From NCBI GenBank assembly GCA_027941995.1, contig CP115966.1, forward strand, positions 248,001 through 312,000: 64,000 nucleotides of DNA, in the 5' to 3' direction. Source of the stretch: Erythrobacteraceae bacterium WH01K. Lineage in GTDB: Bacteria; Pseudomonadota; Alphaproteobacteria; Sphingomonadales; Sphingomonadaceae. Positions 1-8,161 of this stretch are shown here, piece by piece. The notes below the pieces were generated by a model. That model was given only the letters and a program-made list of their open reading frames with translations, ran no database searches and was not told the origin of the DNA. How positions within the stretch are numbered: the stretch's first letter is position 1; each line of letters begins with the position of its first letter. Both the position numbers and the translations under genes were made by a program.

Positions 1-488
1 ACACGGGGGTCGAAGCTCATCACGGCATGATGGCCGTCATAGCCCGCCAGCGCATCGCGGACTTTCAGGCAGGTGGTTTCGACGTCGTAGGACCTGCGGG
101 ACTTGATCTCGATCAGGATCGGGACCTTGCCGTCCACCATGGCGAGCAATTCCGCCAGGTCCATCGGCGCGTCCTCGTGCTCCAGATAGCTGAGCTTGCG
201 CCATTCGGCCGCCGTCAGTGCCTCGGTCCGGTCGGGGCGGCCGATCAGCCGTTTGAAATCCCAGTCGTGGAACACCATCGGCACGTCGTCGGCGCTGCGC
301 TGGATGTCGCATTCGATGCCCACACCCGCCTCCAGCGCGGCAGCGAAGGCTGCGCGGGCGTTTTCCACCCGCCCTTCCCCGTGCAGGCCGCGATGGGCGT
401 AGGTCCACCGGCCCAGCCACCCCGTCCTTTCGGGATCGGGGGACGGCGCCAGGAAGCTGTCAATCGCCGTGGAGGGCAATGATCGCAT
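1..488 (-). CDS. Glycerophosphodiester phosphodiesterase (3' end cut by window edge)
   Basis: Hydrolyses glycerophosphodiesters to sn-glycerol 3-phosphate and an alcohol (GDPD / UgpQ-like family). The minus-strand frame shows the family start: AHRGLH, then an EN pair (VENARAAF), a Glu-x-Asp metal pair in GIECDIQ, and a His in VFHDWDF; IEIKS follows further in. No signal peptide is seen, so it is probably cytoplasmic. The ATG at 488 gives an N-terminus MRSLPSTAIDSF and overlaps the end of ridA by 29 bases, which suggests translational coupling in a HAD-ridA-GDPD operon; a TTG at 479 is an alternative start. The C-terminus lies outside the window. Confidence 0.85.
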   Translation of the reverse strand, partial: MRSLPSTAIDSFLAPSPDPERTGWLGRWTYAHRGLHGEGRVENARAAFAAALEAGVGIECDIQRSADDVPMVFHDWDFKRLIGRPDRTEALTAAEWRKLSYLEHEDAPMDLAELLAMVDGKVPILIEIKSRRSYDVETTCLKVRDALAGYDGHHAVMSFDPR

Positions 489-921
489 CGACTTCGACAG
501 CCGCGCCCAGCGGCAGGGACGGCACGCCGACGGCGGCGCGCGAATGGCGGCCCTGGTCGCCGAACACTTCGAACATCAGGTCCGATGCGCCGTTCACGAC
601 CTTGGGCTGGTCGGTGAAATCGGCGGTGCAATTGACGAAGCCGCCCAGCTTCACGATCCGTTTCACCCGCTCCAGCGGGATGAGCGCACCCTTGAGCTGC
701 GCCAGGATCATCAGGCCGCAGGCACGGGCCGCCGCCTGCCCGTCTTCCAGCGAGACATCCTCGCCCAGCCGCCCGGTCGCAAGCTCGCCGTCGACGAAAG
801 GCAGCTGGCCCGAGACATAGGCGATGTTGTTTTCGACAACCACGGCGACATAGCTTGCCACCGGGGCGGCAGCCTCCGGCAGGACGATGCCCAGTTCCTC
901 GAGGTGCGCTTCTACATTCAT
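460..921 (-). CDS. ridA: RidA family protein (YjgF/YER057c/UK114)
   Basis: 153 aa, of the RidA/YjgF superfamily, whose best-known members hydrolyse reactive enamine/imine intermediates made by PLP enzymes. It is somewhat longer than the classic ~130 aa RidA and belongs to the longer subgroup with a helical N-terminal segment (MNVEAHLEELGIVLPE). Family features are YVSGQLPF near residue 37 and the C-terminal GVPSLPLGAAVEVDAI. The classic catalytic Arg region reads RAAVGVPSLPLG. The ATG at 921 overlaps the stop of the upstream HAD gene by 4 bases (ATGA), fixing the start and implying an operon. Its specific substrate cannot be told from sequence. Confidence 0.9.
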   Translation of the reverse strand: MNVEAHLEELGIVLPEAAAPVASYVAVVVENNIAYVSGQLPFVDGELATGRLGEDVSLEDGQAAARACGLMILAQLKGALIPLERVKRIVKLGGFVNCTADFTDQPKVVNGASDLMFEVFGDQGRHSRAAVGVPSLPLGAAVEVDAIIALHGD

Positions 922-1559
922 GCCGGTTCCTTCAGTTTGTTCATGATCCAGGGCAGGGCCTCGTCCCAGCTGTCGATCCGGGCATGGGCATGGCCCGCTT
1001 TCTCCCCGCAGGTGATGTGCGGGGCAAGGCCGGGTTCGCCGCACAGATGCAGGCGGGTGACATGGGGCACCGTTTCCTTGGCAGAGCCGTGATGCTGCGC
1101 CAGATCGTCGATGAAGATCGCGTGGCTGGGCTGGTATTCATCGAGGATGGCGGCAATCGCCGGACCCTTCGGCCCCTGGTTGGTGTAGACCTTCGCATCG
1201 ATGCCGACGGCCTGCAATTGCGCGGCGCGCATCTCGCGGCGCTCGTCCAGCAGGTTGGTCAGGATCACGACGTCGGCATGCTCTTTCAGCGCGGCGATCG
1301 CCTCGACTGCGCCGGGAATGGGGTCCTGCCGCGCCATCTCCGTGTCGAAGAATGCATTCAGCAGCCGCCAGATTTCCTTCTGCTCCACCGGTTCGCCGCT
1401 ATCCTTGCGCTTGAGCGCATTGGCGAAATCATTGCCTTCCATGTCGAAGGCGATGCCTTGCGTCTCGTCCAGCCAGTCGCGGAAATGGCTGACCATGTAG
1501 AGCAGCACTTCGTCGCAGTCGGAGATGACCAGCGGTCGGCCGTCCGGATTGTAGGTCAT
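918..1559 (-). CDS. HAD family hydrolase
   Basis: 213 aa haloacid-dehalogenase superfamily protein, probably a phosphatase. Motif I is DCDEVLL (residues 14-20), motif II is ILTNLLD near residue 99, a downstream Lys sits in NQGPKGPA, and motif III is IFIDDLAQHH with paired Asp. A large insertion between motifs I and II acts as cap. It is the first gene of a HAD-ridA-GDPD operon (4-base overlap with ridA) and begins 13 bases 5' of the DUF3572 stop on the same strand. The substrate is unknown. Confidence 0.8.
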   Translation of the reverse strand: MTYNPDGRPLVISDCDEVLLYMVSHFRDWLDETQGIAFDMEGNDFANALKRKDSGEPVEQKEIWRLLNAFFDTEMARQDPIPGAVEAIAALKEHADVVILTNLLDERREMRAAQLQAVGIDAKVYTNQGPKGPAIAAILDEYQPSHAIFIDDLAQHHGSAKETVPHVTRLHLCGEPGLAPHITCGEKAGHAHARIDSWDEALPWIMNKLKEPA

Positions 1560-1569
1560 GCGTGGTCTC

Positions 1570-1872
1570 TCAATCGAATGTCTGTGCCCCGGCCAGCGTC
1601 CGGTGGGCGGTGATAAGGTCCTGCGGTTCGACGCCCAGCGCCTCCGCCGCGCCGACGAGGTCGGGTTCGTGCTGCGCGAGGAATTCGAGCACTGCTGCCT
1701 GAACCTGCCGCTCGGCCAGCCGTTCCCGCAGGATATCGGGGGTGAGGCCGGTCAGCGCAAGCAGCCGCCCGGCCCGGTCGTCATCGGTCAGGACCCAGCC
1801 CAGCGCGCCCAGCGCCAGCGTTTCGGCCTCTTGCGCGGAAGCAGGTGATTTCGATTGGCGGATGATTGTCAG
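1570..1872 (-). CDS. DUF3572 family protein, probable CTG start
   Basis: About 100 aa. The body (ALGALGWVLTDDDRAGRLL, then an EFLAQHEPDL segment) matches the small helical DUF3572 family of alphaproteobacteria, of unknown function and often found beside divK, as here (divergent). The frame stays open upstream into divK, but no ATG, GTG or TTG occurs in the right place. The best supported start is a CTG at 1872, preceded by GAAAGG about 6 bases upstream, which gives LTIIRQSKSP as N-terminus. An ATC start, or the far-upstream ATG at 2004 inside divK, is less likely. The gene is well supported; the start is not. Confidence 0.65.
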   Translation of the reverse strand: MTIIRQSKSPASAQEAETLALGALGWVLTDDDRAGRLLALTGLTPDILRERLAERQVQAAVLEFLAQHEPDLVGAAEALGVEPQDLITAHRTLAGAQTFD

Positions 1873-1923
1873 GTGCCTTTCGGTTCGCCTAGTGCGGGAC
1901 CTTCGAAGAAGGAGGCCGGACCA

Positions 1924-2304
1924 GTGGCAAAGCGTATCCTCGTTGTCGAGGACAACGACCTCAATCGCAAGCTGTTCTGCGACGTGCTGCGCGCCGGCGG
2001 TCACGAGGTGGAACCGTGCGCCGACGGCGAAAGCGTGCTGCCGGCCGCGCGCGCATTCGGACCCGATCTCGTTATCATGGACATCCAGCTGCCCAATATC
2101 TCCGGCCTCGACCTGATCGTCGCGCTGCGCGCCGATGCCGCGCTGTCGGCCGTGCCGATACTGGCCGTCACCGCCTATGCCGGGAAGGGCGACGAGGAAC
2201 GGATCCGCAGCGCCGGGGCGAACGATTACCTGGCGAAACCCGTCTCGATCGGCCCGTTCCGAATGGCGGTCGACCGCCTGCTGGTCCCGGCGGACGCTAG
2301 CTGA
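1924..2304 (+). CDS. divK: Single-domain response regulator DivK
   Basis: 126 aa receiver domain with no output domain. The acidic pocket is E9-D10, the phosphoacceptor is D53 (VIMDIQLP), the switch Thr is in AVTAYAG and the Lys in LAKPVS. DivK in Caulobacter and relatives receives phosphate from PleC/DivJ-type kinases and feeds into the CckA-CtrA cell-cycle circuit. The GTG start at 1924 is chosen because a strong AAGGAGG lies about 9 bases before it and translation gives VAKRILVVEDND, the usual DivK N-terminus. It is divergent from the DUF3572 gene; the shared short intergenic should hold both promoters. Confidence 0.92.
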   Translation: MAKRILVVEDNDLNRKLFCDVLRAGGHEVEPCADGESVLPAARAFGPDLVIMDIQLPNISGLDLIVALRADAALSAVPILAVTAYAGKGDEERIRSAGANDYLAKPVSIGPFRMAVDRLLVPADAS

Positions 2305-2338
2305 ACAGGCAGGGGGCTGAACAGGCAGGGGGCTGAAC
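2301..2338. repeat. 16-bp tandem repeat across the divK stop codon
   Basis: The unit CTGAACAGGCAGGGGG occurs at 2301-2316 and 2317-2332, followed by a partial third copy (CTGAAC). The first copy contains the divK TGA stop. It looks like a recent slippage duplication in the 3' untranslated region. Confidence 0.8.
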
Positions 2339-2463
2339 CTACATGAAGCAGCCCCTTCGGACCTCGGCCTGTATGGACTAGGCTGGCAAACGCAGCTAGC
2401 GCCACGCGCTAACCGGGGAAGCGTTCAGCTTCCTGCAGGATACAGCGATTAAGGACCCTCCCT

Positions 2464-2703
2464 ATGGACCGCGCAGATACAGACCGCCGCATTCGCGAGC
2501 AGATCGAACCCTTCAACAAGAAGGGCGTCACGATCACGGGAAACACGACGTTCCAGGGCGACCTGGAATTCGACAGCCTGACCGTCATGGATTTCGTTGC
2601 CGCGATCGAGGACGAGTTCGATATCATCATCTCGATGAACCAGCAGGCGGAAATCGAAACCTACGGCCAGCTGGTCGATGCCGTGCACAAGCAGCGGGAC
2701 TGA
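2464..2703 (+). CDS. Acyl carrier protein paired with serine palmitoyltransferase
   Basis: 79 aa acyl carrier protein. S38 in LEFDSLTVMDF is the expected 4'-phosphopantetheine attachment site (DSL motif). The N-terminus is more basic than in the fatty-acid AcpP. The stop lies 6 bases before the serine palmitoyltransferase start, so this is the dedicated ACP (AcpR-type) that hands the acyl chain to that enzyme in bacterial sphingolipid synthesis. AGGACC-rich sequence upstream gives a modest ribosome site. Confidence 0.9.
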   Translation: MDRADTDRRIREQIEPFNKKGVTITGNTTFQGDLEFDSLTVMDFVAAIEDEFDIIISMNQQAEIETYGQLVDAVHKQRD

Positions 2704-2709
2704 TCCGAG

Positions 2710-3963
2710 ATGAGCGAAGCCATTGCCCGGTCGGAAAAGCCGCAGGAAGTCGAAGGCGGCGAGAAGGATCTTTTCAGCAAGTTCGATCCGCTGATCAAGA
2801 TGCGCGAGGACCTGCTCTCGACCGGGCAGCAGGATCCGTACGCGCTGGTCATGGAACAGGTGCTCTCGCCCACGCGCGCGATTTGCAACGGGCGCGACAC
2901 GATCCTGCTGGGCACCTACAATTACATGGGCATGACCTTCGATCCGCAAGTGATCGAGGCGGGCCATCAGGCGCTGAGGGATTTCGGCACCGGCACCACG
3001 GGCAGCCGCGTGCTGAACGGCACCTATCAGGGCCACAAGGAGTGCGAGGACGCGCTTAAGGAATTTTACGGGATGGACCACGCGATGGTCTTTTCCACCG
3101 GCTATCTCGCCAATCTGGGCATCATTTCCACGATCGCCGGCAAGGGCGATTATGTCATCCTCGACATCGACAGCCATGCCTCGATCTATGACGGGTGCAA
3201 GCTGGGCGATGCGGAAATCGTGCCGTTCAAGCACAACGATATCGAGGCGATGGAAAAACGCCTGAAACGCATCCCCGAAGGCGCCGGCAAGCTGGTGATC
3301 CTGGAAGGCGTCTATTCGATGCTGGGCGACGTCGCCCCTCTGAAGGACATGGTGGCCGTCGCCAAGAAGCACGGCGCGATGGTACTGGTCGACGAAGCGC
3401 ATTCGATGGGCTTCATCGGCGAGAACGGGCGCGGCGTGGTCGAGGCGCAGGGCGTGATCGACGATGTCGATTTCATCATCGGCACGTTTTCGAAAAGCGT
3501 CGGGACAGTCGGCGGTTTCTGCGTGTCGAACCACCCGAAATTCGAAGTCATGCGGCTGGTCTGCCGGCCCTATGTCTTCACCGCGTCCCTGCCGCCCAGC
3601 GTGGTGGCAACGGCAGCCACCAGCATTCGCAAGTTGAAGGACGACAGCGCCGCAAAGCGCGCGCATCTGTGGGAAAATTCCAAGCGTCTGCACAAGGGCC
3701 TGCGCGATCTCGGCTTCGATATCGGTACGAAGGAAGCCCAAAGCGCGATCATCGCGGTGATCATGCCCGATCTCGCGCAGGGTGCGGCGATGTGGGAAGC
3801 TCTCCTGCACGAGGGGCTTTACGTCAATCTCGCCCGGCCGCCGGCAACGCCTGCCAACATGACCCTGCTTCGCTGCTCGCTATGCGCCGAACATTCGAAC
3901 GAGGAAGTGGACCGCATCCTGTATATGTTCGAACAGGCAGGCAAGAAAACCGGTATCATCTGA
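2710..3963 (+). CDS. spt: Serine palmitoyltransferase (sphingolipid synthesis)
   Basis: 417 aa PLP-dependent alpha-oxoamine synthase. It condenses L-serine with an acyl thioester to 3-ketosphinganine, the committed step of sphingolipid synthesis. Visible features are GTGTTGSRVLNGT (phosphate/substrate loop), DSHASIYDGC, the cofactor Asp in LVDEAHSMGF, and the Schiff-base lysine K262 in GTFSKSVGTVGG. No membrane anchor is seen, as in the soluble Sphingomonas enzyme. The adjacent ACP supports SPT over the related KBL and ALAS enzymes. This gene is a marker for Sphingomonadales. Confidence 0.93.
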   Translation: MSEAIARSEKPQEVEGGEKDLFSKFDPLIKMREDLLSTGQQDPYALVMEQVLSPTRAICNGRDTILLGTYNYMGMTFDPQVIEAGHQALRDFGTGTTGSRVLNGTYQGHKECEDALKEFYGMDHAMVFSTGYLANLGIISTIAGKGDYVILDIDSHASIYDGCKLGDAEIVPFKHNDIEAMEKRLKRIPEGAGKLVILEGVYSMLGDVAPLKDMVAVAKKHGAMVLVDEAHSMGFIGENGRGVVEAQGVIDDVDFIIGTFSKSVGTVGGFCVSNHPKFEVMRLVCRPYVFTASLPPSVVATAATSIRKLKDDSAAKRAHLWENSKRLHKGLRDLGFDIGTKEAQSAIIAVIMPDLAQGAAMWEALLHEGLYVNLARPPATPANMTLLRCSLCAEHSNEEVDRILYMFEQAGKKTGII

Positions 3964-4012
3964 CGGAACCGGCCCGCCGTCTCATCCGTCTTCCTCGCAA
4001 AGGAGACTGACG

Positions 4013-4444
4013 ATGAAGACGACGAATACAGGCGCTGCGAAATATGAAGGCCTCGGCAAGGGCGGCAAGGGCCATGTGTCGACCGGATCGGGCGCGCTGT
4101 CCGACCAGCCCTACGGCTTCCAGACCCGGTTCGAGGACAAGGCCGGGACCAATCCGGAAGAACTGATCGCGGCAGCCCATGCCAGCTGCTTTACCATGGC
4201 CCTGTCGTTCAAGCTGGCAGAGGCCGGGCACGAGGACGGCACGGTCGAAACCGATGCGGTCGTCACGCTGGAAAAGGTGGATGACGGCTTCAAGGTCTCG
4301 AAATCGGCTCTCAGCACGAAGGGATCGGTTCCCGGGCTGGACCAGGCGAAGTTCGAGGAACTGGCCGCCGACGCAAAGGCGAATTGCCCCATTTCCAAGC
4401 TGCTGGATTGCGAGATCACGCTGGAAACCGCCTTCGAAGGCTGA
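4013..4444 (+). CDS. OsmC family peroxiredoxin
   Basis: 143 aa OsmC/Ohr superfamily protein that reduces organic hydroperoxides with a two-cysteine mechanism. The catalytic Cys is in AAHASCFTMALS (after NPEELIAAAH) and the resolving Cys is in AKANCPISKLL. The N-terminal GKGHVSTGSGAL places it with OsmC proper rather than Ohr. AAGGAGACTG lies just upstream of the ATG. It stands 49 bases after spt and may be co-transcribed. A hairpin follows (4460-4493). Confidence 0.9.
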   Translation: MKTTNTGAAKYEGLGKGGKGHVSTGSGALSDQPYGFQTRFEDKAGTNPEELIAAAHASCFTMALSFKLAEAGHEDGTVETDAVVTLEKVDDGFKVSKSALSTKGSVPGLDQAKFEELAADAKANCPISKLLDCEITLETAFEG

Positions 4445-4459
4445 TTTTTTACGCCAAAC

Positions 4460-4493
4460 GGGGCGGGACCGGCCTTGCTACCCGTCCCGCCCC
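4460..4493 (+). terminator. GC-rich hairpin after the OsmC gene
   Basis: A perfect 10-bp stem, GGGGCGGGAC at 4460-4469 and GTCCCGCCCC at 4484-4493, with a 14-base loop, 15 bases after the osmC-family stop. There is no T-run after it (one lies before it), so it may stabilise the transcript end rather than act as a classical intrinsic terminator. Confidence 0.5.
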
Positions 4494-4690
4494 GGCGACC
4501 CGAAGGGCACCTGCAGCGACTCTTGGCGGTCGCCTTCTCTCCCGTCTTCTTCGCAAGGCCGCAGCAAGCGTGGTCTGTCGATATACCCCCATACACCGAC
4601 AGGCCGCGCGCGAGGCGCTTCGCCAGAGTGCTTGCCCAAACCGGCGGCGCTCTTGCTGACAGCGGTGTTAGCAAGCCAAAGCCCGGCGAA

Positions 4691-5380
4691 ATGTCAAATA
4701 CTCGTCATTTCAAAAGCCGGAACGGCACATCGCGCACGGTGCAGGCCCCGACCCTGTTCAGTCGGTTGCCCGAATCGCTTCAGGGTCGGCTGAAACAGCA
4801 GGCGATCCGGCGCCTGTTTCCCACCGCTTCGCTGATCCAGCAGGTCGGGGACGGAGCCTCCGGATTCTGGCTGATCGAGAGCGGGGCCGTGCAATTGGGC
4901 GTGTTTCGCTCGAACGGGGAATTCCGCTCGATCGCGACTCTCGGAGAGGGCGATTCCTATGGCGAGCTGGCCTTGATGGGAAAAAGCCGCCGGGTGACCG
5001 ATGCCGTGGCCCGCGTGCCGTCGGAACTGCTCTGGATCGACGGGGGGCGGTACGAACAGGCGATTTCGCAAGACCCGGCGATCCTGCGCGACCTGCTGGG
5101 CGCCATGGCGCTCGAACTGCAGGAAGTGCTCGGCTATCTTGCGGGCTTTCGCGGCGGTTCGGCGCGCAATCGGATCGCGTCGGTCATCGCCAATGCTGCG
5201 CGTCATTCGGGGCAAAGCGCGATCGTCATCACGCAGGCCGAGATTGCGGGACTGGCGGGGGTGACCCGCGCCACCGCCGCGTCCGTCCTGCGCGACCTGG
5301 AACGGCAGGGCGCGATTCGCCGCTGCTATGGCAAGGTCGAGGTCGCGGATCTGGAGCGGCTCGAAGACGAAGGCGTCTAG
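4691..5380 (+). CDS. Crp/Fnr family transcriptional regulator
   Basis: 229 aa. The N-terminal cyclic-nucleotide-binding beta-roll runs to about residue 125 (LIQQVGDGASGFWLIESGAV, then GEGDSYGELALMG), followed by a dimer helix and a C-terminal winged helix (ITQAEIAGLAGVTRATAASV, then DLERQGAIRR). The Fnr N-terminal cysteine cluster is absent, so it does not look like an oxygen sensor. The frame stays open upstream to 4475, but only from 4691 does the protein match the family length. Its stop overlaps that of the convergent YqaA gene. The ligand is unknown. Confidence 0.85.
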   Translation: MSNTRHFKSRNGTSRTVQAPTLFSRLPESLQGRLKQQAIRRLFPTASLIQQVGDGASGFWLIESGAVQLGVFRSNGEFRSIATLGEGDSYGELALMGKSRRVTDAVARVPSELLWIDGGRYEQAISQDPAILRDLLGAMALELQEVLGYLAGFRGGSARNRIASVIANAARHSGQSAIVITQAEIAGLAGVTRATAASVLRDLERQGAIRRCYGKVEVADLERLEDEGV

Positions 5381-6018
5381 GCCGCCGCGGCATCCTGCTG
5401 GACGGTGGCGCAGGCATCCGCTTCCTCGCCTTCCCCGCCCCCGAGCTGTGTGATGGCGAGAATGCCGCCCACCACCAGGACAACGAAGACGGTCGTGACC
5501 GTGCCCAGATACTTGTCGATCACCCGCTTGATCGGGGCACCGAAGGCCCGGAACAGAATGCCCACGGTCAGGAAGATCAACGCGCGGCCCGCGATGCTCG
5601 CCAGCAGGAACGGCACGATGGCCATGCCGAGGAAGCCTGCGGTGATGGTCAGCAGCTTGAACGGAACCGGGGTTGCCGCCGCAATGATGACGGCGGCCAC
5701 ACCGTATTCGTCGAAGGTGCACTGCGCCTGCGGAAGGCTGTCGCCGAGGCCGATGGCGTTCATCAGCGGAATGCCGACAAGGTCGAAGGCGAAGGCCCCG
5801 ATGGCATAGCCGAAGACGCCGCCCAGAACCGACGCACCGGTCGCAATCAGACCGAAACGAATCGCCTTCTTCGGTTCCGCCAGGCACATCAGCCCCAGCA
5901 GCGGATGCGGCGGGATGGGGAAGAAGCTCGCCTCGATGAAGCAGAAGAAGGTCAGCCACCACACCGCATGGGGGTGCGCCGCCTTGTCCATCGTCCAGTC
6001 GTATAATCCGCGCAGCAT
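5377..6018 (-). CDS. YqaA family membrane protein (VTT/SNARE-associated domain)
   Basis: 213 aa. The first segment WWLTFFCFIEASFFPIPPHP, the re-entrant region AAATPVPFKLLTITAGF and following hydrophobic stretches are typical of the DedA/VTT superfamily, YqaA branch. These are inner-membrane proteins, with lipid-transport or envelope-homeostasis roles proposed for relatives. The ATG at 6018 gives MLRGLYDWTMDKAAHP, which fits the family; an in-frame ATG at 6144 would add a basic, unconserved 42-residue leader. The C-terminus is a low-complexity acidic/Ala tail. It is convergent with the Crp-type gene; the stop codons overlap. Confidence 0.82.
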   Translation of the reverse strand: MLRGLYDWTMDKAAHPHAVWWLTFFCFIEASFFPIPPHPLLGLMCLAEPKKAIRFGLIATGASVLGGVFGYAIGAFAFDLVGIPLMNAIGLGDSLPQAQCTFDEYGVAAVIIAAATPVPFKLLTITAGFLGMAIVPFLLASIAGRALIFLTVGILFRAFGAPIKRVIDKYLGTVTTVFVVLVVGGILAITQLGGGEGEEADACATVQQDAAAA

Positions 6019-6262
6019 CGCCGTGTCCCGCCCCTGAAAATCGGTCCCATGAAAGGCCTTGCGGCGCTTAGGACAGCGGAGACGGGGGTGCAATCGCGTT
6101 GGAATGTATCGCGACGAACCTATTTGGTTCTTTTTTCTTGACATCGTAACGCTATTGACCTAGACAACTGGAACATCGCGATAGAACGAGTCGGCTGCGG
6201 AGCGCCTCCCGCTCCATCCGGCTCGCAGGTTAAATCGCTTCCAGACATCCGGGAACACCATC

Positions 6263-6787
6263 ATGACGAGCAATGCTCCGGCAGCTGTGCCGGGCACGCC
6301 TGTGGCCGTGCCTGCACGAGCCAGGCGGCGGGCCGCCCCGCGCTGGCAGAAACGTTTCCTCGAAATCCTGGCCGAAACGTCGAACGTGTCGGCAGCGGCG
6401 AAAAAGGCCGGAACCAGCGTCGGCCACGCCTACAAGACGCGTGCGAAGGACGCCGAATTTTCGCGCGCCTGGCTGGCCGCGCTGGCGCAGGGCTACGACC
6501 AGCTCGAGCTCGAACTGCTCCAGCGCCTGCGCGAAGGGGAATTGTCGGGCGGCACGACGAAGAAGGCACGGCGCAAGTTCGACAATGCCGTAGCCCTGCG
6601 CCTGCTGGCGGCCCACCGCGACAGCGTATCGCGCCAGCGGGCCATGGATGCCAATCGCGACGAGGACGCGATCCTCGTCGAAATCGACCGTAAGCTCGAC
6701 CAGATGCGTCGCCGCGAATTGCAGGCCCGCGCGCTCCTGCGCAGCCGCCCATCGGCGTCCGGCGCAGCGACGGCGGCGAAATCCTGA
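6263..6787 (+). CDS. GTA g1-type small terminase subunit
   Basis: 174 aa; first gene of the GTA cluster. An Ala/Arg-rich leader precedes a helix-turn-helix segment (FLEILAETSNVSAAAKKAG, then TSVGHAYKTRAK), as in phage and GTA small terminases that recognise DNA and present it to the large subunit. A coiled helical region (YDQLELELLQRLREGEL) would oligomerise. It ends 5 bases before the large terminase start. The identification rests on the HTH, the size and the position directly 5' of terL; the family diverges quickly. Confidence 0.75.
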   Translation: MTSNAPAAVPGTPVAVPARARRRAAPRWQKRFLEILAETSNVSAAAKKAGTSVGHAYKTRAKDAEFSRAWLAALAQGYDQLELELLQRLREGELSGGTTKKARRKFDNAVALRLLAAHRDSVSRQRAMDANRDEDAILVEIDRKLDQMRRRELQARALLRSRPSASGAATAAKS

Positions 6788-6792
6788 CGCAT

Positions 6793-8127
6793 ATGGATAT
6801 GGAGAAGAGCCGCCGCGCGCGGCTTCGTCACCTGTTGCGGCAGGCCCCGGAAGAGCGCTTCGCTGCTCTTGCTTCCCTGAGCGAGGCCGAGCGCGACGAA
6901 CTGCGCCGCCACTGGCGGCTATGGGCACGGCCCGGCCAGACCGCGCCGGAAGGCGACTGGCGGACCTGGCTGATCTGCGCCGGGCGCGGTTTCGGCAAGA
7001 CGCGCTGCGGTGCGGAATGGGTGCGGCTGGTGGCCAAGCGGGACCCCGACGCCCGTATCGCCCTCGTCGGATCGTCGATCGCGGAGGTTCGCGCAGTCAT
7101 GGTGGAAGGGGAAAGCGGTTTGCTGAACATCTCCCCGCCCGGCCGGATGCCGCATTTCGAACCGTCCCTGCGCCGCCTGACCTGGGGCAATGGCGCGCAG
7201 GCCACGCTCTATTCCGTGGCCGAGCCCGATGCACTGCGCGGGCCGCAGCACGGCTATGCCTGGTGCGACGAGGTGGGCAAATGGGACAGCTCGAGCGACC
7301 GCGCCATGCGGACATGGGACAATCTCGTCATGGGCCTGAGACTGGGCGAGCGGCCGCGGATCGTCGCCACCACGACCCCGCGTGTGTCGCCGTTGATGAA
7401 ACGCCTGCTCGAAACCGATGAAGCCGTCGCGGTGACGCGGGGCAGCACGTGGGACAATGCCGCCAACCTGCCCGGAGCCTTCGTCCAGGCGATGGCCGAC
7501 CAGTTCGGCGGGACGTCGCTGGGGCGGCAGGAATTGCTGGGCGAAATGCTGGGCGATGTGGAGGGCGCGCTGTGGACCCGCAGCCTGCTGGAACAGTGCC
7601 GCAGCGATGAAGCGCCCCTGCTGGCCCGGGTCGTGGTCGGCGTCGACCCCCCGGCCTCTGCGACCGGCGATGCGTGCGGCATCGTGGTCGCCGGAACCGA
7701 TCGATGCGGGAACGCGGCCGTGCTGGCCGATGCCACGATTCGCAAGGCCAGTCCCGAGCGCTGGGCGCGGGCCGTGGCCGATACGGCCGCCCTGTGGGGC
7801 GCGGACCGGGTGGTGGCAGAGGCGAACCAAGGCGGCGCCATGGTCGGCAGCGTCCTGCGCGCAGCCGATATCTCGCTGCCCGTCCGGCTGGTCCATGCCC
7901 GCCGGGGCAAGGCCGCCCGGGCCGAACCCGTCGCCGCGCTCTATGAAGCGGGGCGGGTGCGTCATCACGGCCTGTTCGCCGCGCTGGAGGACGAGATGTG
8001 CGGCCTGATGGCAGGCGGCAGCTACGAAGGACCGGGCAGGTCGCCCGACCGCGCCGACGCCCTGGTCTGGGCACTGACCGAACTGATGCTGGGGCGGCAA
8101 TCGCCCCCGTCCATCCGCGCCCTGTAA
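6793..8127 (+). CDS. GTA g2-type large terminase (TerL)
   Basis: 444 aa packaging motor and nuclease. The Walker A-like motif is GRGFGKT (about residues 64-70), the Walker B pair is CDE at 158-160, followed by the coupling motif TTTPR. The RNase H-like nuclease starts at VVGVDPPAS (about residue 280), with further acidic residues in AEANQGG and SPDRADALVWAL. In the GTA model this motor packages cellular DNA by headful. All catalytic motifs appear intact, so there is no sign of decay here. Confidence 0.93.
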   Translation: MDMEKSRRARLRHLLRQAPEERFAALASLSEAERDELRRHWRLWARPGQTAPEGDWRTWLICAGRGFGKTRCGAEWVRLVAKRDPDARIALVGSSIAEVRAVMVEGESGLLNISPPGRMPHFEPSLRRLTWGNGAQATLYSVAEPDALRGPQHGYAWCDEVGKWDSSSDRAMRTWDNLVMGLRLGERPRIVATTTPRVSPLMKRLLETDEAVAVTRGSTWDNAANLPGAFVQAMADQFGGTSLGRQELLGEMLGDVEGALWTRSLLEQCRSDEAPLLARVVVGVDPPASATGDACGIVVAGTDRCGNAAVLADATIRKASPERWARAVADTAALWGADRVVAEANQGGAMVGSVLRAADISLPVRLVHARRGKAARAEPVAALYEAGRVRHHGLFAALEDEMCGLMAGGSYEGPGRSPDRADALVWALTELMLGRQSPPSIRAL

Positions 8128-8161
8128 GGCGTTTCCTTCCTCCCTTTCCCGGAGAACCACC

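Noticed and set aside
6138-6166. TTGACA at 6138-6143 upstream of the GTA cluster as a sigma-70 -35 box
   Set aside because: With a 17-base spacer the -10 position reads TAGACA, a poor match. It may be a promoter but the evidence is too thin to list.
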